Positions 52,692 to 62,392 are shown, counted from the stretch's first letter. The stretch: 64,000 nucleotides of DNA from JAPLDA01 sp043787975 (GCA_043787975.1 JAYVUK010000045.1:1-64000), one strand, 5' to 3'. Made by a program: numbers and translations. The notes: generated by a model not told the origin, from the letters alone.

Positions 52692-53564
52692 TTATGTCTT
52701 TTTGAATAGCACTTTTAATGTGTCACCTTTTTTTGTCAGCGAAAGGAGGGAGTTAAGCACCATTTTCGATAGCCTGAGTAACGATGATTTCTCGACCTTG
52801 TTACGGATCACTTCATCATCCGACACAGAGGATATAACAGCCTGGTTTGATATTTTCATACTCATTTTTAAACGCGTAATACTGAATCCGGTAGTTTGAA
52901 TTTTTATTTTTGAGAAATGATGTTTGTTGAACAGGAAGTTTATCGTTTTTGCAGAGTAGTAACAAAGGTGATCCGGATAACTTAAAATATTAAAGTTCGC
53001 TTTTAGAAGATACCTGTTCAATGAGTCGAAATTCGGAGTGGTCAAATAGACCATTCCTCCATCCCGGAGAAGCTCATTGAATTTGGATATTTCATCGTCA
53101 GGGTTGTTGATATGCTCCAATACTTCAAACGATGTAATGACATCGAACGATTTCGCAGCGAAAGGAGAATCATTCAGTTTGCCTTTAAACATCGTGATGC
53201 CTTTGCCTTCACAAATCACAAGGTCTTCATCGGAATATTCAGTGCCGTATACTTCCCATCCCTTTTGTTTTGCGACAGCAAGAAAGAAACCACCACCACA
53301 GCCAACATCCAATATCCTGTTTGATTTCCGGTGAGGTTCAAATTGTTTTAATAATTCTTCATACCTTTTAATGGTGACGGGTGATATAAAATTGTTTCTT
53401 GGATATAGCTTGTAGTGATCACTTAGTTGCTGGAGAGAAGGAATCTTCTTGCTGAAAACAAAACCACAATTCCGGCAGCGAACTAAATGAAATGCTGCAT
53501 ACACAGGAAGTGTTTTTAAGTTTCCACTTGAGCAAAGCAAACATTCATGAAATTCAGTATTCAT
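52692..53564 (-). CDS. SAM methyltransferase with N-terminal Cys-rich element
   Basis: A 290-aa protein. The first 40 residues contain CLLCSSGN and RCRNCGFVF, four Cys set as a zinc-ribbon pair. The methyltransferase core follows with RILDVGCGGGFFLAVAKQKG and FDVITSFEVLEHINNPDDEI. This arrangement is common in glycan-locus C-type methyltransferases acting on sugar nucleotides. I start at ATG 53564; the longer frame would need TTG 53576. Confidence 0.88.
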   Translation of the reverse strand: MNTEFHECLLCSSGNLKTLPVYAAFHLVRCRNCGFVFSKKIPSLQQLSDHYKLYPRNNFISPVTIKRYEELLKQFEPHRKSNRILDVGCGGGFFLAVAKQKGWEVYGTEYSDEDLVICEGKGITMFKGKLNDSPFAAKSFDVITSFEVLEHINNPDDEISKFNELLRDGGMVYLTTPNFDSLNRYLLKANFNILSYPDHLCYYSAKTINFLFNKHHFSKIKIQTTGFSITRLKMSMKISNQAVISSVSDDEVIRNKVEKSSLLRLSKMVLNSLLSLTKKGDTLKVLFKKT

Positions 53565-53576
53565 AAGGTTATTCAA

Positions 53577-54473
53577 TTACGTGGTAGGCAATAGTAGTCG
53601 TTTAATAATTACTAAAAACCGGGTTGAAAAAATAATCAGCGGATAATTCACAATACTTTTTACCAGGTAGTTGATTGATTTTATTTTTTGGCCGGCCAGT
53701 ATTAAATGAAGAGCAATGTAACTGTCGCAATAAGACTCGATTTTTTTGTACTTAGCCATGTAAACTTTCCGGACTTTTTCATCTTCAAAAGCATATTTTA
53801 AAAAGGTGTTTTTCCTGTTGACTAATTTTATTTCGTCACCATCCGTTACACTTCTTTCGTTGTGGTTCACGAGAACGGAGGTAACGGTCGGATTGATGAC
53901 AAAATCAAACCTGCTTGAGAGTCGGATCCACAATTCATAATCTTCAGTGGCCGATAAATTACGGTCTTCATTGAAGGGATACTTGATTGCAATTTCTTTT
54001 TTGAGAAAAACTCCCATACAAGCAAACGGATTTCCAATGGTCAACTCGTTTCGGGTGTTAAAATGTCTTTTGTCAATGTATTTTGTTCTTCCATCTTTTA
54101 TATCCGAGATCATAAAATTCAGGTGAACAATTTCGGGAAAATTTTTCTGGACAATAGTATTGTTGGCTTCCTGCAAGTGGTTCTCCAGGAACAGGTCGTC
54201 CGAATCAAGAAAGGTAATGTATTCTCCATTCGCATGACGAGTACCGAAATTTCTTGCAGAAGCGCGTTCGCCATTTATTTTTTTGTAATACGTTATTCTG
54301 GGATCATTGAGTTCCTGGATTACAGCAGATGTATTATCTGTACTTCCGTCATCCACAACAATTATTTCAATCGATTGAAAGGTTTGACTCAACACAGACA
54401 ACACAGTTTTCCTGATGTAGTTTGCGCGATTGTAGGTTGGAATAACAACGGAGAAAAAAGGAGTATCACTCAT
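53577..54473 (-). CDS. Glycosyltransferase family 2
   Basis: A 298-aa GT-A enzyme with FFSVVIPTYNRANYIRKT, EIIVVDDGSTDNTS, ITFLDSDDLFLENH and LSATEDYELWIRL. Its plan matches the GT2 at 51723-52649 along the full length. Its start overlaps the upstream GT4 gene by eight bases, indicating translational coupling. Confidence 0.92.
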   Translation of the reverse strand: MSDTPFFSVVIPTYNRANYIRKTVLSVLSQTFQSIEIIVVDDGSTDNTSAVIQELNDPRITYYKKINGERASARNFGTRHANGEYITFLDSDDLFLENHLQEANNTIVQKNFPEIVHLNFMISDIKDGRTKYIDKRHFNTRNELTIGNPFACMGVFLKKEIAIKYPFNEDRNLSATEDYELWIRLSSRFDFVINPTVTSVLVNHNERSVTDGDEIKLVNRKNTFLKYAFEDEKVRKVYMAKYKKIESYCDSYIALHLILAGQKIKSINYLVKSIVNYPLIIFSTRFLVIIKRLLLPTT

Positions 54474-55578
54474 AGATATTCTCCAAAGATAAAATCATCT
54501 TCGCAAGTTGAAATTCCTCCGCCACATCTTTTTTACCCTGTGTTGTTAACATTTTTGCCAACCCTTCGTTTCCCAATAGCTCCTTCATAGCAGTATGGAT
54601 GGCTTCCGGACTTTTATACGGAACCACAAGAGCATTTTTCTGATCCACTATCAATTCATTTGCAATTCCTGATAAAGTAAATACGGAAGGGATCCCGGAA
54701 GCAAGCGCTTCAACATAAATTTGCCCGAATGCCTCTGAAGCATCGTCAATGGGCGTATGAACAAAGATGTCGAAGACATGGTACAATGCAAAGATGTTAT
54801 TTTCAAAAGGAATTTCTATGTAATTTCTTTTGGGAATCGTCTTTAGAATATCCTGAATTTCATTTTTATAATCTCCATCAGCATTGGTTAAAATTAGCAA
54901 TGCATCAGGATAGGTTTCAAGTAATTTTTTAAAGGCAGGAATGATAAACTGAATACCTTTCCATTCCGTGTATCTCGAAATAACACCAATCACGGGATGT
55001 AAATTCCCGGGATTGTAAAGTGCTTTCATTTTATGAATGACTTCCGTGGGTTGGTGTTCAAATTTTTCCAGTTCAAATCCGTGATGAATGAGATGGATTT
55101 TATTTTGATTCACATGTTCTTTCTGAAGCAGGATTTCTTTTACCGTATTGGTAATTGCAACAATATCGGTTGAAAGAAAATTGACCAGCCTGTCATATTT
55201 TACCATGTGCTTAAAGTACACGTGGTGGTAACTTGAATGATGACGGGTATGAATTCGCTTTGGAATTCCAAGCAGGCGTGAGGCAGTTAAGCCAGCCAAT
55301 GAAGCATCGAATAAGTGTGTATGAACAACATCCGGTTTATTCTTAGACAGCAACGAAACAAGCTTTAGAATGGCTTTCGGAATGTCTTTTTTTCCACGGT
55401 AATTAATTCGTAGAACAGGAATATTCAGATTGCGTAAAAATGTTTCCAACGCTGAATTACCTTTATTCAACAAGATAAAGGAGAGGTTGAATTTCTCTTT
55501 GCTTAAATGTGTTGCTATCCATTCAAAAGCAAGCGCTTTGTTTACATTCGAAACGATGTATGTTATTTTTTTCTGCAT
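54466..55578 (-). CDS. Glycosyltransferase family 4
   Basis: A 370-aa GT-B enzyme. Landmarks are VVHTHLFDASLAGLTASRLLG, RIHTRHHSSYHH, VIGVISRYTEWKGIQFIIPAF (in part), and EALASGIPSVFTLSGIANELI in the donor site. It overlaps the following GT2 gene by eight bases. Probably a processive or late-acting sugar transferase of the same glycan. Confidence 0.91.
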   Translation of the reverse strand: MQKKITYIVSNVNKALAFEWIATHLSKEKFNLSFILLNKGNSALETFLRNLNIPVLRINYRGKKDIPKAILKLVSLLSKNKPDVVHTHLFDASLAGLTASRLLGIPKRIHTRHHSSYHHVYFKHMVKYDRLVNFLSTDIVAITNTVKEILLQKEHVNQNKIHLIHHGFELEKFEHQPTEVIHKMKALYNPGNLHPVIGVISRYTEWKGIQFIIPAFKKLLETYPDALLILTNADGDYKNEIQDILKTIPKRNYIEIPFENNIFALYHVFDIFVHTPIDDASEAFGQIYVEALASGIPSVFTLSGIANELIVDQKNALVVPYKSPEAIHTAMKELLGNEGLAKMLTTQGKKDVAEEFQLAKMILSLENIYE

Positions 55579-55616
55579 GAGTCAGAATCGCTTCTTTGAA
55601 AAATTATTTCTTAAAA

Positions 55617-56432
55617 TTATTTTTTAAAACTCAGGCGAAATTTTATGAAGCTTATTAATTTTCGTATTCCCATAGGAGAACTGATATAAATTTTTCTTGC
55701 CATTGATTCCCATTTGTTTTCAATTCCTCTTACCGTTAAATCAACCGGAATATTTTCCTTCCTGCAAAGCTTAAGTGCTCCTCGCATCCACTTTCCATGG
55801 CTCAGTGCCGTGCAATAGTATGTAATTGGACCGTGTACATAATTTTTCGAAGGCTCTCCAATCATGCATAAAAAGGAATTAGAAAAAGTATCTGATCTTT
55901 TAGAACCTTCTATTTCAAACTCCCAGGGAGATTCATCCTTGCTTAACAGTTTTAACAAAATGTCTTTCTTCCAGATTGCTGTCTGAAGGTTTAGCCTGTA
56001 TTTGGCTCCTTTCTCAATGACTCCTATTTTTGGGTGACCGGGAAGAGCCTCATTCGGCCAAAGAGCATCATACTTAAGTGGGAAAGCTCCAAGTCTCAGG
56101 AAAGCAGAATTTTTTTCTTCCATGATCCGGATCAGGCTTTTTATTTCTTCTGAGTCCACATTTTTGTAGATGAAATAATCCTCCAGCATGATGACAATAT
56201 ATTCTTCCGGAATTTGTTTCAGGATAACTTCGAGTTCGTCAGACCATGTAGTTTCCCTGTTCGAAAAAATTTGTTTAACGTTTTTATGTTCAAATGATTT
56301 CCTGTTTGTTCCCAGGTAAACATTGAAGCGGCAATCTTTCCAATATTTATCGAAGAATAAAAAAAAGGGTTTCCATAAGTCGGCGTATTTGTCGCATGAC
56401 AAGATTAGGACACCACAATTGGATTGATTCAT
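55617..56432 (-). CDS. Unrecognised glycosyltransferase-like protein
   Basis: A 271-aa soluble protein of the glycan locus. It opens with SNCGVLILSCDKYADLWKPFF, as a GT-A first strand would, and has IPEEYIVIMLEDYFIYKNVD near residue 75-92, where EDYF sits in the place of a DxD metal site. LRLGAFPLKYDALWP, NLQTAIWKKDILL and PITYYCTALSHGKWMRGAL follow. No standard GT family motif is complete, so a precise assignment is not made. It lies between GT4 and GT2 genes. Confidence 0.65.
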   Translation of the reverse strand: MNQSNCGVLILSCDKYADLWKPFFLFFDKYWKDCRFNVYLGTNRKSFEHKNVKQIFSNRETTWSDELEVILKQIPEEYIVIMLEDYFIYKNVDSEEIKSLIRIMEEKNSAFLRLGAFPLKYDALWPNEALPGHPKIGVIEKGAKYRLNLQTAIWKKDILLKLLSKDESPWEFEIEGSKRSDTFSNSFLCMIGEPSKNYVHGPITYYCTALSHGKWMRGALKLCRKENIPVDLTVRGIENKWESMARKIYISSPMGIRKLISFIKFRLSFKK

Positions 56433-56481
56433 TTTAGTTCAGCAATTCAAATTTTACAAATAAAAATCAACAGGCGCTGGA

Positions 56482-57417
56482 TCATTTCTTAGAATACCCT
56501 TCATAGATGGATACTCCCAATAAAAGATTCATCAGCCTGAAATAAGCCCGATCGAAATAAATTGAATTCGGAATCATTTTTTCCATGAGAAAGAGACATG
56601 GTTTGCCTTTAACCAGCAGGAAATAAAGCATACGCTTTATGAAGTTATGTTTTAATTCCAAATCCTTGTAACCGGCTTCTACGGCTTGCCTGAGTGTTAT
56701 TCCTCCCCGAACTTTCCGGGTCATCCATTGTTTAAATTCAACACGGTCGACTTCATTATGAAATACATAACCGGAAGGGAGAAAGTAGCAAGTTACGCCA
56801 TGTTTTTTTAATCGCGCTGCGAAATCGTAATCTTCAAATCCTGCATGTGAAAAAGTTTCAGAATATCCTCCTGTTTTTTCAAGGATGGTTTTGGGTATTC
56901 CCAAATAAAAACTTGCCGCATTTGATATTACCTGGAATTTATCCCTGTCAGCAAAGGTATAGTTGAGCCAGCCTTTTCCTTCAAGCATGGTGAATCCGTT
57001 ATGCACTAAATATCTTCCAAAGGAACTGTTGCGCAATTTTTCTTTTACCCGATTCGGGTATTCCCAATTTAAATTCAGGCAACTATTTTCGCCAGGATGT
57101 TCTGAAAAAAAGGAAAGCGTATCAGTAATATTTTTTTTCGAAATGAGAATGTCGTCATCTAAAAAGAGCAGAAGGTCAGCTGAAGCTTGGCGCGCACCAA
57201 AATTTCTGGCTGAAGCGACTCCGCTTTTTGGATTGTCAAAAACTTTAACAACACTTTTGTATTTGTAAGCGATTGTAACCGGATTCTTTTTTGAATCATT
57301 CACGACGATGATTTCTGCATCGAGTCCTGAGATTGATTGATAGGCATTCTCCAGGGTTTCTGAAAAAATTTCGCCACGTTCAAAGGTAGGCAGGATGATG
57401 CTAAGAGTTGCCTTCAT
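56482..57417 (-). CDS. Glycosyltransferase family 2
   Basis: A 311-aa GT-A enzyme: TLSIILPTFERGEIFSETL, EIIVVNDSKKNP, ASARNFGARQASADLLLFLDDDIL (in part, with the DDD metal site) and GGYSETFSHAGFEDYDFAARL (acceptor ED motif). The C-terminal 60 residues are hydrophobic and basic, suggesting membrane association. Its ATG overlaps the preceding stop by four bases. Confidence 0.9.
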   Translation of the reverse strand: MKATLSIILPTFERGEIFSETLENAYQSISGLDAEIIVVNDSKKNPVTIAYKYKSVVKVFDNPKSGVASARNFGARQASADLLLFLDDDILISKKNITDTLSFFSEHPGENSCLNLNWEYPNRVKEKLRNSSFGRYLVHNGFTMLEGKGWLNYTFADRDKFQVISNAASFYLGIPKTILEKTGGYSETFSHAGFEDYDFAARLKKHGVTCYFLPSGYVFHNEVDRVEFKQWMTRKVRGGITLRQAVEAGYKDLELKHNFIKRMLYFLLVKGKPCLFLMEKMIPNSIYFDRAYFRLMNLLLGVSIYEGYSKK

Positions 57418-58268
57418 GCGCGCCGGATAAATTCAAGTTTTAATTCGCAATGTGCGCTGTTGATTCCTGAAAAATTCATCTTGCCTGCATCAATTCTCCA
57501 ACCATCAAGATATTGTTTGCACAAGTCATCCGTGGCATAAAAATATTTTTTTCCAAAGAAATTCTGTCCGGCTTCATTCACGAGATTAAGCGGGAGTCCT
57601 AGGAGGCGTGAATGTTCGAAGCTTTGCATGCATTCCGGAACTTCATTCAACGATTGTTGCATCGCTCCTTCAAGCGAATTCGGAGTCATGAAGGAAAGAT
57701 TATTCAGGATCGGAGAAATTTGTGACGTCCGGAAAATGTGTCCGTCCAAAGCAAGAGGATAATTGAAATCGCCTTCTTCCTGTTCTTTCCAATTCCATTT
57801 TAGAAACCCATTTTTATTAACCTGGAAATATTTTAGAGCAAAATGTTTGTCGGCAGGATGCGAATAGGTGCAATTTGAACCGAGACGAAGTGAGAATGTT
57901 ACGGTATCATCTGTAAAGTTCTCGAAGATCAGTTTTTTTTCATTGGAAATATTTTGAAAGAGAAGATTGTCATCCACCATAAAACAGGTATAAGAATAGT
58001 CACTGAGCACGCATTTTTTCAAAAGAAGTTTCCTGAATTCCTGAAAAAAATTCTCCCTGAAGAAAGTGACATGCTTCCATTCATGCTTCAGCTTCTTGTA
58101 CGATTCTTTGTGTTCCTGTCCACTTGTTTTAAAGAGCACGACAATTCTGTCAAAAAATCCTTCGGCATGCTCTTGCAAACTTTTCAGCAACCCGTCTAAT
58201 TGCATCGCCCGGTCTTTGGAAAAGATCACTAAGTTTAAAAGGGGTTCTGTATTTTCTGATGGATACAT
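57414..58268 (-). CDS. Unrecognised glycosyltransferase-like protein
   Basis: A 284-aa protein. The N-terminal LLNLVIFSKDRAMQLDGLLKSL resembles a GT-A first strand and helix, and YSYTCFMVDDNLLFQNI near residue 92-108 offers a DD metal site. RLGSNCTYSHPADKHFALKYF and YPLALDGHIFRTSQI follow. I cannot name the family. Its first 119 bases overlap the end of the upstream GT25 gene in another frame; the conserved-looking N-terminus argues that the overlap is real. Its stop overlaps the next GT2 start by four bases. Confidence 0.68.
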   Translation of the reverse strand: MYPSENTEPLLNLVIFSKDRAMQLDGLLKSLQEHAEGFFDRIVVLFKTSGQEHKESYKKLKHEWKHVTFFRENFFQEFRKLLLKKCVLSDYSYTCFMVDDNLLFQNISNEKKLIFENFTDDTVTFSLRLGSNCTYSHPADKHFALKYFQVNKNGFLKWNWKEQEEGDFNYPLALDGHIFRTSQISPILNNLSFMTPNSLEGAMQQSLNEVPECMQSFEHSRLLGLPLNLVNEAGQNFFGKKYFYATDDLCKQYLDGWRIDAGKMNFSGINSAHCELKLEFIRRA

Positions 58269-58863
58269 AATCTACGTTCTCTTTACGAATGAATGATTCT
58301 CCTGCATGTTGCCATGCAATATGTGGGTAAAATACATAGCATTTATATGTACTCTGGATCTGTGTATAAAACAGGTCGATTGGAATATGACAATCTTTTA
58401 AGTTGTCAATTAATGTCTGATACATGCTTTGATGAATAGCGTATGCATGCGTGCAGCGCATATCCATTACCTGCAAGATGTTTTTTGAGAAAGGCAAAGG
58501 AGTGACCGAATGATTTCCTCCAAAGAACAACATGTCCCAGTTTTCGGGAAGTTGACGGATGTACTTTGGAAACAAACGTGAAAATTTTTTATCGAAATTG
58601 GCATCATCTTCAAAAATTAAAATGCTTTCAAGATTTTCATTTTTAGCAGTTTCAATAATTTTCAGATGACTCATCAGGCAGCCGAGTTCGCCTTTTTTCA
58701 AACCTTCCTTTTGAGGTAACAGGTTTCCATCAACAGCTTCTATACGGATGATTTCACTTTCATCGACACCTATTTTTTTTAATTCTAACAAAAAGGTTTG
58801 CCACCGCTGTTTTGCTTCAGCAAGGTTAATCACAAATACTTTATTGAAATGATTGGTAAACAT
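58150..58863 (-). CDS. Glycosyltransferase family 25 (LPS-type)
   Basis: A 237-aa enzyme with FNKVFVINLAEAKQRWQTF, IIRIEAVDGNLLP, GELGCLMSHLKIIETA and ESILIFEDDANFDKKF, the complete GT25 set used in lipooligosaccharide and lipopolysaccharide synthesis. ATG 58863 is the best start: it lies six bases after the methyltransferase stop, whereas the longer frame would overlap that gene. Its last 40 codons overlap the downstream gene by 119 bases. Confidence 0.9.
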   Translation of the reverse strand: MFTNHFNKVFVINLAEAKQRWQTFLLELKKIGVDESEIIRIEAVDGNLLPQKEGLKKGELGCLMSHLKIIETAKNENLESILIFEDDANFDKKFSRLFPKYIRQLPENWDMLFFGGNHSVTPLPFSKNILQVMDMRCTHAYAIHQSMYQTLIDNLKDCHIPIDLFYTQIQSTYKCYVFYPHIAWQHAGESFIRKENVDYVSIRKYRTPFKLSDLFQRPGDAIRRVAEKFARACRRIF

Positions 58864-58868
58864 CCGTT

Positions 58869-59555
58869 TTACTTCTTGCGACAGACAATATGAAGACCAA
58901 GACAAAGTGTTTCGCTTGAATTAGAATCTCTTCGTTCGTATTTATCTGCTATTTTGTAAGTGGCTTTTACAATCAGCTTTTCAAACCAAGATAATTTTTT
59001 GCCACAATATTTTTCTGCCATGGAACCAAAGCGTGAAGTTTCCTGCAAATAGTATTTAAAATAATTACCATTCGGAGAGAGTTCAACAATTTCAAAATTG
59101 TTTTGAGTAAGATGTGTTTCGTAAAAATAACGACTAAAACCTGTATAGAAAAAGTAAGGCGCAAAATGAGTCATGCTGCAAAATGGAGCAGTAAGAATTA
59201 ATATACCGTTGGGCTTCAGTAATCGCGACAGTTCTTTAATCGCATCAATGGGAGCAGGGATGTGTTCAAATACTTCTGTACAAAGGATCGCATCAAAGGA
59301 AGCATTCGCTCTCGGAATCGAAACGATATCTGAAATGATATCCTGTTTTGAGTATTCCCAGTCTTCCAAATGAAGCCCGGAAGGATTTTCTTCAGGATTA
59401 TATTGGGAAAAATCCTGTGAAACATACTGCAGATGAGTACAATGTTTTTTGAATGGCTGCGGACCGGAACCAACGTCCAGGATAACCCCTCCAATTGGCA
59501 GTTGTTTTAGTCTTTCGATTACCCAATCAATGCGGGTTTGCTCATTACTCTTCAT
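58869..59555 (-). CDS. Class I SAM-dependent methyltransferase
   Basis: A 228-aa protein with GGVILDVGSGPQPFKKHC (motif I), HLEDWEYSKQDIISDI, ANASFDAILCTEVFEHIPAP and LKPNGILILTAPF. The remainder (PYFFYTGFSRYFYETHL) fits small-molecule or glycan methyltransferases of surface loci. The FkbM gene lies 123 bases upstream and GT25 five bases downstream. Confidence 0.88.
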   Translation of the reverse strand: MKSNEQTRIDWVIERLKQLPIGGVILDVGSGPQPFKKHCTHLQYVSQDFSQYNPEENPSGLHLEDWEYSKQDIISDIVSIPRANASFDAILCTEVFEHIPAPIDAIKELSRLLKPNGILILTAPFCSMTHFAPYFFYTGFSRYFYETHLTQNNFEIVELSPNGNYFKYYLQETSRFGSMAEKYCGKKLSWFEKLIVKATYKIADKYERRDSNSSETLCLGLHIVCRKK

Positions 59556-59678
59556 ACTTGTTTTTAAATAATGGTGTAGAAAATTAAGAACTAATAATGA
59601 TGTACATTCTATTAATTTGATTTTAACATTGATTGAATAACTCGTGTTCCTTCAAATGATAACCTGGTTCGGCAGCTT

Positions 59679-61145
59679 TTACTTCTGAGTAACTGGTTTC
59701 ATCCACCTGTCTTTTTTTACAAAGATTGAATTGATGTATGTATCAGCATAATGAATATAATTCTTGTCTTTTAGAAATTCAATCATCTCGAAATTTTTTT
59801 CTCCTTGTCCGTTTTCTGAAAAGGACATTGTTTCAACACAAATTACGATGGGATAATTTTTTTCATAATTAATTGTTTGGATGATTTCAAAATCGAGTCC
59901 TTCAACATCCAATGTCAGTAGATCCGGAAAAACTCCATGATGATATGTCTGAATAATATTTTCAATGTGCTGAACTTTAATTTTAAGAATTTTCTCAACC
60001 TGAAATCCGGATTGCTCAACTAATTGCTCAGCTTCTTTTTTTGAAAATGTGTTCATGGTTGCAGAAGACATCCGGTAAAAATCAAGTTCACCTTCAGTAT
60101 CAGAAATTCCAATATTCAGGTTGATATCTTCTTTACGGTATTTAACAAATTCTTCAAATAGTAAAGGATCCGGTTCAATATTTATACCTCGTGAACCTTT
60201 TGAATAGAATAGCGCAGTGTTGTTTAGCCGGAACGGATGATGAGCTCCAATATCAATATAAGAAGGTTTTGAAATTCCTATGCATTGAAAGATATAGTGG
60301 ATGATTGCATCTTCACCGGATTGAGAGTAGGTGACCTCTGAATATTTTTTTTCAAGACCTAAAAGCTGCATGAACTTATTTTTAATGCCAAGAGGAAAGG
60401 ATGGTACTTTTTTTACTTCAACTTCCTGTTCTTTCTTTTTCAGAAGCGATTCCTTTACAAAAAACTGATCTCCTGCTGTATGGTTTATATTTTCAAATAC
60501 ACGGACAAAGCCATTGAGTGTAAGAAAAGCGTTCACTTCATCTTCCAGGGGTTGGTCTTTATACAACTCTATTTTTTCCACCTCGAGCCAGATCGAACTT
60601 ATTTGTCTGAGCATTTTTTCCGCACCCTTTAGCACCAATAACTCCGCACCCTGCACGTCCATGTGCAGGTAATCGATCCGGGTAACTGAATGTTCATTGC
60701 AGAAAGTGTCCAGTGTTTTTGTTTCAACCTTTGTTACCTCTTTAAATTGAAGCCAGTTAAAAACATCTTTTACTTTGCCCGGTTGTAACAACGAACTTGA
60801 TTTATTTCCGTAATTCCATTCGTCTGTATTTTCAAGACTTTCAGGATGCCCGGATGAGAGATAAAAATCTGCCATTCCATTTGTATCACATAAAGCAAGC
60901 TTAAACAATTCAACCTGCTGTACATCATACGCACGTATATTTTCAGTTGCCTTCTTAAAGTTAGAAGCGACAGGTTCGAAAGAAAATATTTTTGCAGAAG
61001 GAAAAAGCTTCGAGTAACGAATGGAGTCTTCGGCTTCACATGCTCCAATATCAAAAATAGTAATTGGATCATCCTTTGAAAAAAATTTCAACAGGTAAGG
61101 TTGAACTGGCAATGGCTCGTTTAAGTATTGTTGTAATTTATTCAT
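59679..61145 (-). CDS. Double FkbM-family methyltransferase
   Basis: A 488-aa protein made of two FkbM methyltransferase domains. Domain 1 (about residues 20-235) has TIFDIGACEAEDSIRYSKLF, IFSFEPVASNF and IDYLHMDVQGAELLVLKGAE. Domain 2 (about 265-480) has SGEDAIIHYIFQ, SYIDIGAHHPFRLNNTALFY, GINIEPDPLLFEEF and LLTLDVEGLDFEIIQTI. A Lys/Glu-rich linker (about 235-262) joins them. Single FkbM domains O-methylate sugar hydroxyls; a tandem form could modify two positions or act as a length-controlling terminal methylase. Stop and next start overlap by four bases with the ABC ATPase. Confidence 0.87.
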   Translation of the reverse strand: MNKLQQYLNEPLPVQPYLLKFFSKDDPITIFDIGACEAEDSIRYSKLFPSAKIFSFEPVASNFKKATENIRAYDVQQVELFKLALCDTNGMADFYLSSGHPESLENTDEWNYGNKSSSLLQPGKVKDVFNWLQFKEVTKVETKTLDTFCNEHSVTRIDYLHMDVQGAELLVLKGAEKMLRQISSIWLEVEKIELYKDQPLEDEVNAFLTLNGFVRVFENINHTAGDQFFVKESLLKKKEQEVEVKKVPSFPLGIKNKFMQLLGLEKKYSEVTYSQSGEDAIIHYIFQCIGISKPSYIDIGAHHPFRLNNTALFYSKGSRGINIEPDPLLFEEFVKYRKEDINLNIGISDTEGELDFYRMSSATMNTFSKKEAEQLVEQSGFQVEKILKIKVQHIENIIQTYHHGVFPDLLTLDVEGLDFEIIQTINYEKNYPIVICVETMSFSENGQGEKNFEMIEFLKDKNYIHYADTYINSIFVKKDRWMKPVTQK

Positions 61146-62392
61146 TCACTTATTTTATCAACTGTCCATTCTGATTTACAATGAATAAGTCCGTGATCCA
61201 TATCATTGTATTTATCAGTTCCATAGTTCAGGATTTCAAGTTGGGCAGCACTTGAGTTGTAATAATAACTCAAATTCCCGCACGCGATTCCAATGGAAAT
61301 AATATAAATCCCTGCTCTTAAATTATGATGTATGGTGGTTACGGATTCAAAAGTTTCATTTTCATTTACATTGACAAACTTATTGTTTCTGACGGTACAA
61401 ACAGGGGTGTAGTCCAACGTGGTAAGTCCCAAACCAAAGGATAGATTTTGAAGTTTCATTTTTGATTTTAGGACTAATTTTATTTGTATTGGATCATCAA
61501 ATTTCATTGCAAAACTATTTTCAACTGCATTCAGCAATTCAATTGATTCCAATGAAAGAAATTTATTCGTTTGATCGGTAAACAGAATTTTTGATTGGGT
61601 ATGCCCACTTGTATTTAAATAATTACTCACGACCGATTCTGATTCTCCAATCTCTTTGATCTGACCGTGCTCCAAAAGAATAGCTTTCGCACACAATTGT
61701 TTCACCGCACCGAGGTTATGACTCACGAATAAAACCGTTCGTCCGCTTTTGCTCACATCCTCCATTTTACCGATGCATTTCTTTTGGAACTCAGCATCTC
61801 CAACAGCAAGTACTTCATCAATCACTAAAATCTCAGGTTCTAAAAACGCAGCCACAGAAAATGCCAAGCGCAATTGCATTCCGCTGCTATAGTGTTTCAA
61901 TGGCGTGTCCAGGAATCTTTCAATTCCACTGAAGTCAACGATCTCATCAAATTTTTTAAGAATTTCTTTTCGTTTCATTCCAAGAATGGAACCGTTCAGA
62001 AAAATATTTTCACGTCCGCTTAATTCCGGATGAAAGCCTGTTCCGACTTCGAGCAAACTTGCAATGCGTCCGCGCGAAATTATTTTTCCGGTAGAGGGTG
62101 GTGTTATCCTGGAAAGGATTTTTAGCAATGTGGATTTGCCTGCTCCATTTTTTCCGATAATGCCAATGCTCTCACCGGTATTGACCTCAAAGCTAATGTC
62201 CTTCAATGCATAAAATTCTTCATTGGAAGAACCGTTCCTTTTGAATAAAGAGCTCAGTGAATCCCGTAAACTCAAGTAGGGTTGATGCTCGTGATGGATA
62301 CGAAATTTTTTCGAAATGTTCTGTATTTCTAGGATTGGTTTCAATTTTCTTCCGGGTTCAATTGTATCATTACCATTTAAGCAAAGGAGCAT
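61142..62392 (-). CDS. Polysaccharide ABC exporter ATPase with Wzt-like C-terminal domain
   Basis: A 416-aa ATPase of the Wzt/TagH/KpsT type. Walker A GKNGAGKST is near residues 80-88, the signature YSSGMQ near 168-173, and Walker B ILVIDE near 188-193. The C-terminal 140 residues (FGLGLTTLDYTPVCTV, TTIHHNLRAGIYIISIGI) form the beta-sandwich seen in O-antigen Wzt proteins that binds the modified chain end. ATG 62392 is used; it overlaps the upstream gene by 23 bases. Pairs with the permease at 63557. Confidence 0.92.
   Translation of the reverse strand: MLLCLNGNDTIEPGRKLKPILEIQNISKKFRIHHEHQPYLSLRDSLSSLFKRNGSSNEEFYALKDISFEVNTGESIGIIGKNGAGKSTLLKILSRITPPSTGKIISRGRIASLLEVGTGFHPELSGRENIFLNGSILGMKRKEILKKFDEIVDFSGIERFLDTPLKHYSSGMQLRLAFSVAAFLEPEILVIDEVLAVGDAEFQKKCIGKMEDVSKSGRTVLFVSHNLGAVKQLCAKAILLEHGQIKEIGESESVVSNYLNTSGHTQSKILFTDQTNKFLSLESIELLNAVENSFAMKFDDPIQIKLVLKSKMKLQNLSFGLGLTTLDYTPVCTVRNNKFVNVNENETFESVTTIHHNLRAGIYIISIGIACGNLSYYYNSSAAQLEILNYGTDKYNDMDHGLIHCKSEWTVDKISE

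Noticed and set aside
54063..54590. 175-codon plus-strand ORF
   Set aside because: Antisense shadow of the GT2 and GT4 genes on the minus strand.
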